Source: Candidatus Microthrix parvicella Bio17-1 (GTDB lineage: Bacteria; Actinomycetota; Acidimicrobiia; Acidimicrobiales; Microtrichaceae). Taken from it: a stretch of 64,000 bases of DNA. Shown here one piece after another: positions 25,587 through 36,864 of this stretch. The stretch lies in NCBI RefSeq assembly GCF_000299415.1, contig NZ_AMPG01000002.1, positions 682,001 through 746,000 of the forward strand. The letters run 5' to 3'. Below the pieces are notes generated by a model. That model worked only from the letters and a program-made list of their open reading frames with translations. It ran no database searches and was not told the DNA's origin. Positions within the stretch are counted from its first letter, which is position 1, and each line of letters begins with the position of its first letter. Both the position numbers and the translations under genes were made by a program.

Positions 25587-26668
25587 TGGCCGGACCCCGC
25601 GCCCAAGACCGCGTCGGTCGCTGCCTGGTAGGCCGCAGCCAGGTCGGGGTCGCTTGCGCTGAGCGCCTCGGCCAACTCCACGACCACCTTGCACTGCTTG
25701 ACGGTGGCGTCATCCTGCATCTTGCCGTCGATCATCACCGCGCCGGTGCCGTCGCCCATCTGGTGGATGACGTTGCGGGCCCAGGCCACCTCGGAGGGCT
25801 CGGGGGAGAACACCTTCTTGGCGATGTCGATCTGCACCGGGTGCAACGACCAGGCGCCAACGCAGCCCATCAGATAGGCGTTGCGGAACTGGTCCTCACA
25901 CGCCACGGTGTCGCGGATGTCTCCAAAAGGGCCCCAATACGGGAAAATGCCGTACGTGGCGCACGCGTCCACCATGCGGGCCATCGTGTAGTGCCACAGG
26001 TCCTGTTGAAAGGTGGTGCGGGGTGCCTCGGCATCGTCGGGGTTGGGGTCGGCGCGCACGACATAGCCGGGGTGGCCGCCGCCCACGCGGGTGGTCTTCA
26101 TACGGCGGTCGGCGGCAAGGTCGGCCGGGCCAAGCGACAGGCCCTGCATGCGGGGGCTGGCGCCGCAGATCTCTTCAACGTTGGCCACGCCTCGGGCCGT
26201 CTCCAGCAGCGCGTGCACCAGGATCGGCCGCTCCAGGCCGGCCTGCGCCTCGAGTTGGGCAAGCAACCGGTCGATGTAATGGATGTCCTCGGCGCCCTCC
26301 ACCTTGGGCACCATGATCACGTCAAGCTTGTGGCCGATCGCCGGCACCAGACGGATGAGATCGGGCAGGCACCAGGGCGAGTCAAGGCTGTTGATGCGGG
26401 TCCACAGCTGGGTCTCACCGAAGTCGGTCGCCTGCGCGATCGACACCAGACCCTCGCGGGCGGCCTCCTTCTTGTCGGCCGAAATGGCGTCCTCAAGGTT
26501 GCCGAGCACCACATCGGCCTTCTTGGCGATGTCGGGCACCTTGGCGGCCATCTTCTCGTTGGACGGATCGAAGAAGTGAATCATGCGAGAAGGCCGGGCG
26601 GGCACCTCGCGGACTGGCATCGGGGCGCCGAGAGCGAGCGGGCGGAAGAAATCCTTGGGGGGTTGCAT
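25583..26668 (-). CDS. L-malyl-CoA / beta-methylmalyl-CoA lyase-like protein
   Basis: A 361-residue CitE-superfamily member, larger than the next gene and closer in layout to the Mcl1 group. Motifs: [32 protein letters not shown] with the acidic metal-binding region, [26 protein letters not shown], and [16 protein letters not shown]. The ATG at 26668 has CAGGAGG 5 nt upstream. It heads a two-gene operon whose stop overlaps the next start. A role in glyoxylate plus acetyl- or propionyl-CoA condensation or cleavage is likely by family. A TAGGGT box upstream (about 26715-26720, minus strand) may be its promoter. Confidence 0.85.
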   Translation of the reverse strand: MQPPKDFFRPLALGAPMPVREVPARPSRMIHFFDPSNEKMAAKVPDIAKKADVVLGNLEDAISADKKEAAREGLVSIAQATDFGETQLWTRINSLDSPWCLPDLIRLVPAIGHKLDVIMVPKVEGAEDIHYIDRLLAQLEAQAGLERPILVHALLETARGVANVEEICGASPRMQGLSLGPADLAADRRMKTTRVGGGHPGYVVRADPNPDDAEAPRTTFQQDLWHYTMARMVDACATYGIFPYWGPFGDIRDTVACEDQFRNAYLMGCVGAWSLHPVQIDIAKKVFSPEPSEVAWARNVIHQMGDGTGAVMIDGKMQDDATVKQCKVVVELAEALSASDPDLAAAYQAATDAVLGAGSGQ

Positions 26669-26816
26669 CGAGACCTCCTGGGGGTCGTGCCGGTGCCCGT
26701 CAGCGGGCGCGAACACCCTACCGAGTAACGAATCCTCACCGGGAAACCGCCCTCGATGCTAGGTTTGCCGACCGGAAACCGGCGCCGGATCGGTACATGA
26801 AGGGGAGAGTATCCAC

Positions 26817-27254
26817 GTGGAGAAGCACAAGTTCCTAACACCCGAATGGGTGGCTGCGGCCACCCAGTTGCGCGAGGACCTCGGCGATGAGGTGCCGCCT
26901 CCAGCTCACGTCGTTCGCATGAACCAGGTGGTCACCGACGTGCCGGCCGACGTGTCCGACGGCGATGTCAAAGCCTTCATGGACACCTCGGACGGCGAGA
27001 TGAAGATGGGCCTGGGTGAACTGGAGAACCCCGACCTGACCGTCACCCTTGACTACGCAACCGCCAAAGCCATCCTGGTCGACGGCAACCCCCAGGCGGG
27101 GATGCAGGCGTTCATGGCAGGCAAGATCAAGGTGCAGGGCGACATGACCAAGCTGATGGCCATGCAGGCCGGTCCGATCGACCCATCCGCCCAGAAGTTG
27201 GCCGAAGCGATCTCCGCCATGACGGAGGAGATCCAACCGGCAGAAGGCGCCTGA
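26817..27254 (+). CDS. SCP2 sterol-binding-domain protein
   Basis: A 145-residue cytosolic protein made almost wholly of an SCP2-like domain, which binds lipids or acyl-CoA in a hydrophobic tunnel. The C-terminal half shows the typical pattern: NPDLTVTLDYATAKAILVDG, AGMQAFMAGKIKVQGDMTKL and a terminal helix. The GTG at 26817 has AAGGGGAG about 10 nt upstream. It is divergent from the malyl-CoA lyase pair and 47 nt before the glycosyltransferase. Such proteins often accompany fatty-acid or steroid metabolism in actinobacteria. The ligand is unknown. Confidence 0.85.
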   Translation: MEKHKFLTPEWVAAATQLREDLGDEVPPPAHVVRMNQVVTDVPADVSDGDVKAFMDTSDGEMKMGLGELENPDLTVTLDYATAKAILVDGNPQAGMQAFMAGKIKVQGDMTKLMAMQAGPIDPSAQKLAEAISAMTEEIQPAEGA

Positions 27255-27301
27255 GCAAGATCGCCGACGCTCTGAACGATCGCCACCGGTGGGACGGGAG
27301 G

Positions 27302-28267
27302 GTGGCGTTCGTTCTTGCCGTGCGCAATGAGGAGGCCGACCTGGCGGCCACCGTCGAATCGATTCGCGCCCAGGTGGGCGGTGCCGGCCCGCTGGCCATC
27401 GCCGTCGCTCCCTCCGACGACGACACCTGGGTGGTGGCGCAGGCGCTGGCCGCCACCGATCCACAGATCGCCGTGGTCAGCAACCCGGAAGGCTGGGTGA
27501 GCCACGGGCTGAACCGCGCCATCGCCGCCACCGACGAAGAGTTTGTGGTTCGGGTGGACGGCCACTGCACCCTTCCCCCCGACTACACCTCTCTCGCCCT
27601 CGAGGCTCTGGATCGAACCAACGCCGACGTGGTGGGTGGCGTCCAGTCGGCCGTCGGCGGGCCGGGTACGCAGGAGGCCGTCGCCGTAGCCATGTCGTCA
27701 CGCCTCGGAGTCGGCAACTCGCGATTTCATTACGGCGGCGCCGAAGGGCCCTCGGACACGGTGTATCTGGGGGTGTTTCGCCGAAGCGGTTTGGAGCGGG
27801 TGGGAGGCTTCGACGAGACGCTGCTGCGAAACCAGGACTACGAGCTGAACTGGCGCATCCGCGATACCGGCGGAACGGTCTGGTTCGTGCCGTCGATGGT
27901 GGTCACCTATCGGCCTCGGCCCTCGTTCGGCGCTCTCGCATCCCAGTACCGCCAGTACGGCACCTGGAAGCGAGAGATGCTTCGCCGGCACCCGCGCTCC
28001 ACCAAGCTGCGCCAACTGGTGGCGCCGGTCATGGTGCTGGGCGTGACCGCCACAGCGGCGTTCGCACTCTGGGCCGAGGATGTCCGTTGGTTGGTGCCGG
28101 CCGCCGGCTACGCCGTCGCAGTCACCGTCGGAGGCCTCAACGCCGGACGCAGCACGTCGATGAAGAGTCGGGTCAGGGTGCCCGCCGCGCTGGCGGTGAT
28201 GCACTGGGCCTGGGGCCTGGGGTTTCTGTTCGGCCGCCCGACACCACCGCCCGACACCACGGCCTGA
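27302..28267 (+). CDS. Family 2 glycosyltransferase, ExoA-like, membrane-anchored
   Basis: A 321-residue GT2 enzyme. The N-terminal catalytic domain has AFVLAVRNEEADLAATVESI, the VRVDGH acidic motif for metal and nucleotide binding, and GGFDETLLRNQDYELNWRI holding the late E/D-x-D-x-x-W-R motif. The C-terminal 80 residues have likely membrane helices (VAPVMVLGVTATAAFALW, LVPAAGYAVAVTVGGL and a last one). This layout resembles the succinoglycan glucosyltransferase ExoA. The GTG at 27302 has GGGAGG directly upstream. It probably adds a sugar to a lipid-linked intermediate at the inner face of the membrane. The substrate is unknown. Confidence 0.82.
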   Translation: MAFVLAVRNEEADLAATVESIRAQVGGAGPLAIAVAPSDDDTWVVAQALAATDPQIAVVSNPEGWVSHGLNRAIAATDEEFVVRVDGHCTLPPDYTSLALEALDRTNADVVGGVQSAVGGPGTQEAVAVAMSSRLGVGNSRFHYGGAEGPSDTVYLGVFRRSGLERVGGFDETLLRNQDYELNWRIRDTGGTVWFVPSMVVTYRPRPSFGALASQYRQYGTWKREMLRRHPRSTKLRQLVAPVMVLGVTATAAFALWAEDVRWLVPAAGYAVAVTVGGLNAGRSTSMKSRVRVPAALAVMHWAWGLGFLFGRPTPPPDTTA

Positions 28268-28289
28268 AACAACGGCCTGAAACAACCGC

Positions 28290-30374
28290 TTACCGGGTGA
28301 CGAGACGGATCGAGGTGCCCTGGGGGACCTCGGCGCCCACCTCCGGGTCGGTGCGCTCCACCGTGCCGCCTGCAGGCCCTTCGATGCCAAGCACGGTCAA
28401 TCCCACCGCGCGCACCTCGGCGTCGGCCTCGGCCGCGGTCCTGCCGACCACGTTGGGCACGGCGACGTTCTCGCGAGCTGCCGACACCCGAACCTTCACC
28501 TCATCACCGATGGTCACCTGTGAACCCTCGGGTGGCTCGACCGACACCACATAGTTGAGCGCCACCGAGGGTTCCTGCACCGGTTCCACCACCGGCTTCA
28601 GTTGTGCCTTTTCCAGTTCGGCCACCACGCTCAACGCGTTCTTCCCCACCAGTTCCTTGGGGATCTGGCGGGGTTTGGCCCCGTCGGAGACCACCAGGTT
28701 GACGGTGCTGCCCTTGGACAGCTTCGTTCCCTCGGCGAATTCCGCCGAGATCGACATCACCGTGCCCGGTTTCGCGTCGGCGTTGTAGTCGCTCTCCACG
28801 TCACCCAGCTTCATTCCGGCGAACGTGATGATGTTCTCGGCGTCCTTCTGGCTCAGGCCCTCCAACTCGGGAAGCGCAACCAGGGTTGGTCCAAGCGACA
28901 CGGTGACATCGAGAGACTCGCCCGCCCGCAGTTTGGTGCCGGCCGCCGGATCCTGGGTCAGCACCTCGCCGGTCTTGGTGTTGTCCCGCCGCACCTCGGT
29001 GGTGTTCAGCCGCCAACGACCGTCGGCGGCCTGGGCTCGAACCTCGTCCACGGTGGCGCCCACCACCTGCGGCACCTCGGCGGCCGAGGACAGCACAAAG
29101 CGTTGGACGCCAACGAGGAGCGCCAACACCACCACCAATGCGACGATCAGCCCGATCACCCAGTTGCGCCGAACCGCCAGTTCCTCTGGGGTCAACGGGT
29201 TCGACTCGACACCGGCGGCCGGATCATCGGGCGGTTGCTCGGCAGGCGGTTGCTCGGCAGGCGGTTGCTCGGAAGGCGGTTGCTCGGCAGGCACGGACGA
29301 ACGCAGCGCAGCGGCCGGCTGCCGGCGCGGGGCCGGTGGCGGCTTGGGCGGGTCGGTCGGTTTGGCCTGGTCGGCGGCCGCAGCGCGGTGGTCGTCGTTT
29401 GCTCGACTTGGAGTCGTGGCCCCGGCCGCCAGGCCGACCGAGGTTCCGGGCGTTGCTGCGGTCTGTGCCGCCACCGTCGGCAGCCGATCACGAAGCGTCA
29501 GGCGCATGGATTCCAGCTCATCGCTGCGAGCGGTTGGGTCCATGCGGGGAAGCTCGACCTCGCTGCGATCCATCTGTGCGATCAAAGCCATCAGGCCGAC
29601 GTCCAGCTGTCCGGCGGGCACCCGGCGCTCGGGGTCCGCACGGCCGGTCGCCCCGACCGCCCGGCCGATCCGCCCCCACCTTCCGTCAAGAGTGAGGTCG
29701 GTTTCGTGGCGCAGGCCCAGCGTGGCGTTGACGTCCCCGGCCAGCAGCGGAATATCGCCGGTGAGGGCCTCAGCCATGATCATGCCCAGGGCATACACAT
29801 CGGTGGGTGGACCGGTTGTTCCGCTCCCCGCCTCGGGAGCCAGATAACGAAAGTCGGAGAACTGATGACCAGACTCGTGCGCCAGGATCCACGCCAGGGC
29901 TGCGTCGGACACCATCACCCTGCCGTCGGAGGCGATCAACAGGTTGGACGGATGGAGTCGCCGGTGGACCAGGTTGCGCTGCGCCAGATAGGCAAGGCCA
30001 CGAGAGACGTCCACGGCCAACGCCGCAGTCTGCCCTTGCGACAGACCCTTGCCGGGCAGCATCAGTGCCCGAAGCGGACCGACGGCGGGCTCGGTCACGA
30101 CGAACAGCTCGCGTTCCTCACCCCAGGCAATCACCCGCACCACGTTTGGATGGTCAAAGGAGCAGGCGGAACGCATCACGTGGCGGAAACGACGCATGAA
30201 CCCGACATTTCGGGTCAGTGAGCTGGCCAACAACTTGATGGCCACCTCGTCGCCGCTGGTGAGGTCCTCGGCGGTGTACACCAGCGTTGAGCGCCCGCGA
30301 CCCAAGAATCGCTCAAGCCGAAATTGGCCGGCGATCTCACGACCTCTGAGGGTTTCCGGCCGTCTGGGCGCCAT
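28290..30374 (-). CDS. PASTA-repeat serine/threonine kinase homologue, predicted pseudokinase
   Basis: A 694-residue PknB-like protein: cytoplasmic kinase fold (about 15-260), a Pro/Gln/Glu-rich linker with four 5-residue repeats near 365-385, one transmembrane helix (404-423), and four extracellular PASTA repeats (about 433-694). PASTA repeats bind muropeptides or lipid II. The kinase keeps the glycine loop, Lys47 in VAIK and the APE motif (179-181). However, the catalytic loop reads HRRLHPSN with Arg139 where the catalytic Asp should be, DFG is DAA at 157-159, and the alpha-C Glu position aligns with Val. Loss of phosphotransfer is therefore likely. It could be a peptidoglycan sensor or an allosteric partner of another kinase. 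Confidence 0.88.
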   Translation of the reverse strand: MAPRRPETLRGREIAGQFRLERFLGRGRSTLVYTAEDLTSGDEVAIKLLASSLTRNVGFMRRFRHVMRSACSFDHPNVVRVIAWGEERELFVVTEPAVGPLRALMLPGKGLSQGQTAALAVDVSRGLAYLAQRNLVHRRLHPSNLLIASDGRVMVSDAALAWILAHESGHQFSDFRYLAPEAGSGTTGPPTDVYALGMIMAEALTGDIPLLAGDVNATLGLRHETDLTLDGRWGRIGRAVGATGRADPERRVPAGQLDVGLMALIAQMDRSEVELPRMDPTARSDELESMRLTLRDRLPTVAAQTAATPGTSVGLAAGATTPSRANDDHRAAAADQAKPTDPPKPPPAPRRQPAAALRSSVPAEQPPSEQPPAEQPPAEQPPDDPAAGVESNPLTPEELAVRRNWVIGLIVALVVVLALLVGVQRFVLSSAAEVPQVVGATVDEVRAQAADGRWRLNTTEVRRDNTKTGEVLTQDPAAGTKLRAGESLDVTVSLGPTLVALPELEGLSQKDAENIITFAGMKLGDVESDYNADAKPGTVMSISAEFAEGTKLSKGSTVNLVVSDGAKPRQIPKELVGKNALSVVAELEKAQLKPVVEPVQEPSVALNYVVSVEPPEGSQVTIGDEVKVRVSAARENVAVPNVVGRTAAEADAEVRAVGLTVLGIEGPAGGTVERTDPEVGAEVPQGTSIRLVTR
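29231..29290. repeat. Four tandem 15-bp repeats in the PASTA kinase linker
   Basis: The unit GCGGTTGCTCGGCAG occurs four times in a row with a single variant base in the third copy. It encodes Glu-Gln-Pro-Pro-Ala/Ser on the minus strand. The copy number may vary between strains by slippage. Confidence 0.85.
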
Positions 30375-30383
30375 CAGGTGAGA

Positions 30384-30389
30384 ATGCTA
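30384..30389 (-). promoter_or_regulatory. Leaderless-type -10 box (TAGCAT) before the PASTA pseudokinase
   Basis: Read on the minus strand, TAGCAT ends 9 nt before the ATG at 30374. Confidence 0.4.
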
Positions 30390-30440
30390 CCGGGCCACGC
30401 GACGGCGGTGAGCGCCCGTGCCCGTGGGAGACTGACAACC

Positions 30441-30893
30441 ATGCTGAGGCCATACGGACCCAAGATCGCCATTCTCGCCATCGTGGCGGCCCTCGTCGGT
30501 CTCGTCTGGGTTGCGAACACGGCCACCACCGGCTCGGACGCTGCCAGCCAAAGCCTGCCCGACGAGGTCGACCGGCTGATCCCGGTGAGCGGTGGCACCA
30601 TCCTGCGTCAGGCGACCGTCGGCATCGACGTCGCCGATGGTTACACGGCCAACCTCACGATCGACGGGGTCACGATTTCCGACCCCATCGAGTTCGCCGA
30701 GGGTACGGGCAAGCTGGTTCGCGATGGTTTGGTGATCAACGCCGAAACCGGTGTGATCACCTACACCCCACGGCCCGACGGCCTGGTCGAACGCTTCGAG
30801 ACCGGCCGGAACTGCGTTGCGGCCAACGTGTGGAAGGTGAACGCCGAACCCACCAGCGGCCGCAACGTCACCTGGTGCTTCTCCGCCGCCTGA
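30441..30893 (+). CDS. Membrane-anchored or secreted protein of unknown function
   Basis: A 150-residue protein with a short basic N terminus and one hydrophobic helix (IAILAIVAALVGLVWVA, residues 8-24), then an extracytoplasmic domain of about 120 residues rich in beta-strand pattern (ATVGIDVADGYTANLTIDGV, TGVITYTPRPDG). Two Cys near the C terminus (RNCVAANVW and TWCFSAA) could form a disulfide. The ATG at 30441 has GGGAG about 10 nt upstream. It is divergent from the PASTA pseudokinase and shares its promoter region, which hints at a linked envelope role. No family is recognised. Confidence 0.65.
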   Translation: MLRPYGPKIAILAIVAALVGLVWVANTATTGSDAASQSLPDEVDRLIPVSGGTILRQATVGIDVADGYTANLTIDGVTISDPIEFAEGTGKLVRDGLVINAETGVITYTPRPDGLVERFETGRNCVAANVWKVNAEPTSGRNVTWCFSAA

Positions 30894-30906
30894 GCCGCCC
30901 TACTGC

Positions 30907-34381
<3,475 letters not shown>

Positions 34382-34434
34382 GGGTTAAACCTCCGACTTC
34401 GACGCTAGCGGGCGCGGTGGGACAATCTTGAGCG

Positions 34435-35424
34435 ATGGATGCCCCTACACCTCTCTGGATCGTGCGGTTCGCCTGGCTCACGCTGCCGTTTCTGGCCTGG
34501 GCCGGCCCTGCGGCGGCCCTCGACGGAGCATCAGCCGCCTCGACGGTCACCTTCGCCACCGTTGGCTGGTTGTTGTGGGCGATGGTGCTGGTGTGTTCTG
34601 CGCTGGTGCGACCGGAGTCATTGGTGTTGTTGCGTCTGCTGGTGCCGCTGGCCCCGGCAGCCACCGCCATCGGGCTGCTGCTCGCCGCGGGGGACGGCAT
34701 CCTGGTGGCGGGCGACACCGCCACGATTCTGGCCGTCGTTGGTTTCGTCACGGGTGTGGTGGCGGCAGCCCTCATCATGTTGCCGTCGATCGGCAGGTAC
34801 TTCCTCAACGGCGACAGCTACGGCGCTGAACGTCGGTACGGCCTTCGTTGCCCCGGCGCGCTGGTGGTGACGATTGGTCCCCTGTGGCTGGCCGGCGTCG
34901 GTCTGCCCGTTGGCGCCGTGGCGGCGCTGGCGGCTGGGCGCTGGGCACTCGGGATTCCGGCATTGCTGATTGGCATCCTGTTCGCCGCCTGGCTGTGGGC
35001 CGTCACGCGTCGACTCGCTCAGCGATACGTCGTCTTCGTGCCGGCGGGACTCACCCTGGTGGACCCCCTCGCCCTGGCCGATCCGGTGCTCTTCGCCCGC
35101 AACCGGACGCTCAGCGTCGCTCCGGCTGCCACCAACCCTGCCGGGCCCGACCCCGACGGTGCTCCGGCGAGCGAACGGGTCGATCTCAGCGGAGGCGCGT
35201 TGGGGCTGGCGGTCGAGTTGCGAACCGATGGGCCCACCGAGGTGATCACGCTCAGCCGACCGAGCGACCGCACTCACGGCGACAACCCCCCTGGCAGCCT
35301 GAGCGACCGTCTCCAGAACGTCCGCATGGGCGTGCCCAGAGAAACGTCGGCGGTGCTGTTCACCCCCTCCCGCCCGGCCGAGTTTCTGCTGGATGCGCGT
35401 CGCGTCGGCTTTGGTCAAGGCTGA
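34435..35424 (+). CDS. Multi-pass membrane protein of unknown function
   Basis: A 329-residue protein with about six hydrophobic helices in the first 200 residues (for example FATVGWLLWAMVLVCSALV, LAVVGFVTGVVAAALIML, LVVTIGPLWLAGVGLPVG, LLIGILFAAWLWAVT) and a soluble C-terminal part of about 120 residues beginning at RLAQRYVVFVPAGLTLVDPL. That part resembles a pleckstrin-homology-like bacterial domain, but this is a guess. The ATG at 34435 follows a CAATCT box by 6 nt. It is divergent from the ligA transcript. No pathway is suggested by neighbours. Confidence 0.7.
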   Translation: MDAPTPLWIVRFAWLTLPFLAWAGPAAALDGASAASTVTFATVGWLLWAMVLVCSALVRPESLVLLRLLVPLAPAATAIGLLLAAGDGILVAGDTATILAVVGFVTGVVAAALIMLPSIGRYFLNGDSYGAERRYGLRCPGALVVTIGPLWLAGVGLPVGAVAALAAGRWALGIPALLIGILFAAWLWAVTRRLAQRYVVFVPAGLTLVDPLALADPVLFARNRTLSVAPAATNPAGPDPDGAPASERVDLSGGALGLAVELRTDGPTEVITLSRPSDRTHGDNPPGSLSDRLQNVRMGVPRETSAVLFTPSRPAEFLLDARRVGFGQG

Positions 35425-35481
35425 CCAACAACACAGAACTTCGAATGGCGGAAACGGGCGCCACGGTCTGCACCGTGTCGG

Positions 35482-36105
35482 TTATCCGCCCGGCTGTGCA
35501 CCCTGTGACGGGGCCGGTTGCGAAGTGGGTGAGGAAGCCTGCACCTCATCGGTGGCGGGGGCGCTGTTGCGGGCCAGGAACCTCAGGCGGGCGGCCCGGG
35601 CGTCCCAGTCGTACACGACCGATGATCCGGCCAGCACGTCGTACAAGGTCCTGCGCCGCCCATCGACCAGCGCCCACAGGAACCCGAAGCCGAACGTGAC
35701 GAACCCCAGCGGAAACGTCACCGCTCGAACCAGCGCCTTGCCGGGGGACAGCACGGCGCCGTCGGTGCGCACCACCCGGATTCCGAAGAGCGCCATGCCC
35801 GGGGTACGTCCGCTGGCCGCCCACGGATAGGTGAAATACACCAACCACCACAGCGCGTAGGCCACAGTGGCCACCGCCGTCGGGATCTTCAAATCCGATG
35901 CCTGCCCGTTGATCGCACGATTCCCGGCATCCAGGAAGGCCAGGGTCACGGTGTACAGCCCGTTGACGATGCCCTGGTCGACGGCATATCCCACCAGCCG
36001 GGTGACCGGCCCCGCATAGTGACCCTGGCGGGTCACGGCCAGTTGTTGGGCGTCAGGACCAACCGCTGCGCCAAGGCCGGTGCCGGATGGGACGAAGGTG
36101 GTCAT
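35482..36105 (-). CDS. RDD-family membrane protein
   Basis: A 207-residue RDD protein, named for conserved Arg-Asp-Asp positions; here the first helix has VTRLVGYAVDQGIVNGLYTV. The second part has the SGRTPGMALFGIRVVRTDG motif and the ALVDGRRRTLYDVLAGSSVVY segment typical of the family. Three membrane helices are visible. The start at 36105 overlaps the stop of the nonapeptide-repeat gene (36102), so the two proteins are made together. RDD proteins have been linked to transport or membrane stress, but the role here is unknown. Confidence 0.85.
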   Translation of the reverse strand: MTTFVPSGTGLGAAVGPDAQQLAVTRQGHYAGPVTRLVGYAVDQGIVNGLYTVTLAFLDAGNRAINGQASDLKIPTAVATVAYALWWLVYFTYPWAASGRTPGMALFGIRVVRTDGAVLSPGKALVRAVTFPLGFVTFGFGFLWALVDGRRRTLYDVLAGSSVVYDWDARAARLRFLARNSAPATDEVQASSPTSQPAPSQGAQPGG

Positions 36106-36785
36106 CGGGGTTCCCCCGGCGCCGCGGCGGCGCCGGCATCGTCGGGCACCAACAACGGGGGCCCCTTCGGAAGCCCCGATCGGTCTCGCCGCAGGAGTCG
36201 GGCCATCCACCGATCGACGAAGCCGTCCAGGCCGACGCCCTGTGCCCTGACCACGTCGAGGGCCTCGGACGCCACCCCGCTGGTTGACTTGGCGATGATG
36301 CCGCCCAACTCGGTGTTCTGAACCAATGAATCAACGTCGATGCGGCCGACCATGGAGTTGATGTCCACCCGGGTCAACAACGCATCGATGTCCACCCGTT
36401 TCATCAACGCGTCGATATCGACCGCCGCCATGATCGAGTCCACATTGACCCGGGAAACGACGCCGTCCACATCGACCCTGGCGACGACGGCGTCGACGTC
36501 AACCCGAGCGACCACCGCGTCCACGTCAACCTGCGCCACCACCTCGTCCACGTCGACCCGGGCGATCAATGCGTCGACGTCCACCTTCTCCATCAGCGCA
36601 TTGATGTCGATGCGGTCGATCAGAGCACCCACATCGATGCGGGCCAACACCCGGTCGAGGTCGAGCCGGTCCAGCAGGTCGTTGAGATCGATGCCGGACA
36701 GAATCTCGTTGAGGTCGAGCGCACCGGTGACCGCCGAGGTCACCCGGCCAAACAACCCGCCTCCAGATCCCTGATCACCGTCCAC
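36102..36785 (-). CDS. Nonapeptide-repeat protein (about 15 copies) coupled to an RDD protein
   Basis: A 227-residue protein whose middle (residues 24-158) is a run of about 15 nine-residue repeats with consensus D-[VI]-[DN]-x-[LV]-[VLIM]-x-[RK]-[VI], e.g. DVDAVVARV twice in a row. A short Gly-rich N terminus (GSGGGLFGRVTSAVTG) precedes it. After the repeats come a degenerate unit, a helix (GVASEALDVVRAQGVGLDGFVDRWM) and a basic tail. No catalytic motif is seen. Regular spacing of an acidic residue and three hydrophobics suggests a solenoid or a membrane-associated amphipathic array. The GTG at 36785 is the most likely start, though its ribosome binding site is weak. Confidence 0.72.
   Translation of the reverse strand: MDGDQGSGGGLFGRVTSAVTGALDLNEILSGIDLNDLLDRLDLDRVLARIDVGALIDRIDINALMEKVDVDALIARVDVDEVVAQVDVDAVVARVDVDAVVARVDVDGVVSRVNVDSIMAAVDIDALMKRVDIDALLTRVDINSMVGRIDVDSLVQNTELGGIIAKSTSGVASEALDVVRAQGVGLDGFVDRWMARLLRRDRSGLPKGPPLLVPDDAGAAAAPGEPR
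36312..36716. repeat. 27-bp imperfect tandem repeats encoding the nonapeptide array
   Basis: About 15 units of 27 bp with recurring GTCGACGTG- and GCGTCGACG-like words. Adjacent copies near 36480-36530 are nearly identical, consistent with expansion by duplication. Confidence 0.8.
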
Positions 36786-36864
36786 ACAACACTTTGCCAC
36801 CTGACGGCCGGAAGTGCGGCAACCTCCGGGGGTGTCTGCAACCCGTCGCCGGGAACGGCGATCG

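Noticed and set aside
28602-30221. Plus-strand open frame of 539 codons
   Set aside because: It is antisense to the PASTA pseudokinase and has the His/Gly/Arg-rich composition typical of GC-rich shadow frames.
36312-36716. Possible CRISPR-like array of 27-bp repeats
   Set aside because: There are no unique spacers; the repeats are contiguous, in frame, and encode the nonapeptide array.
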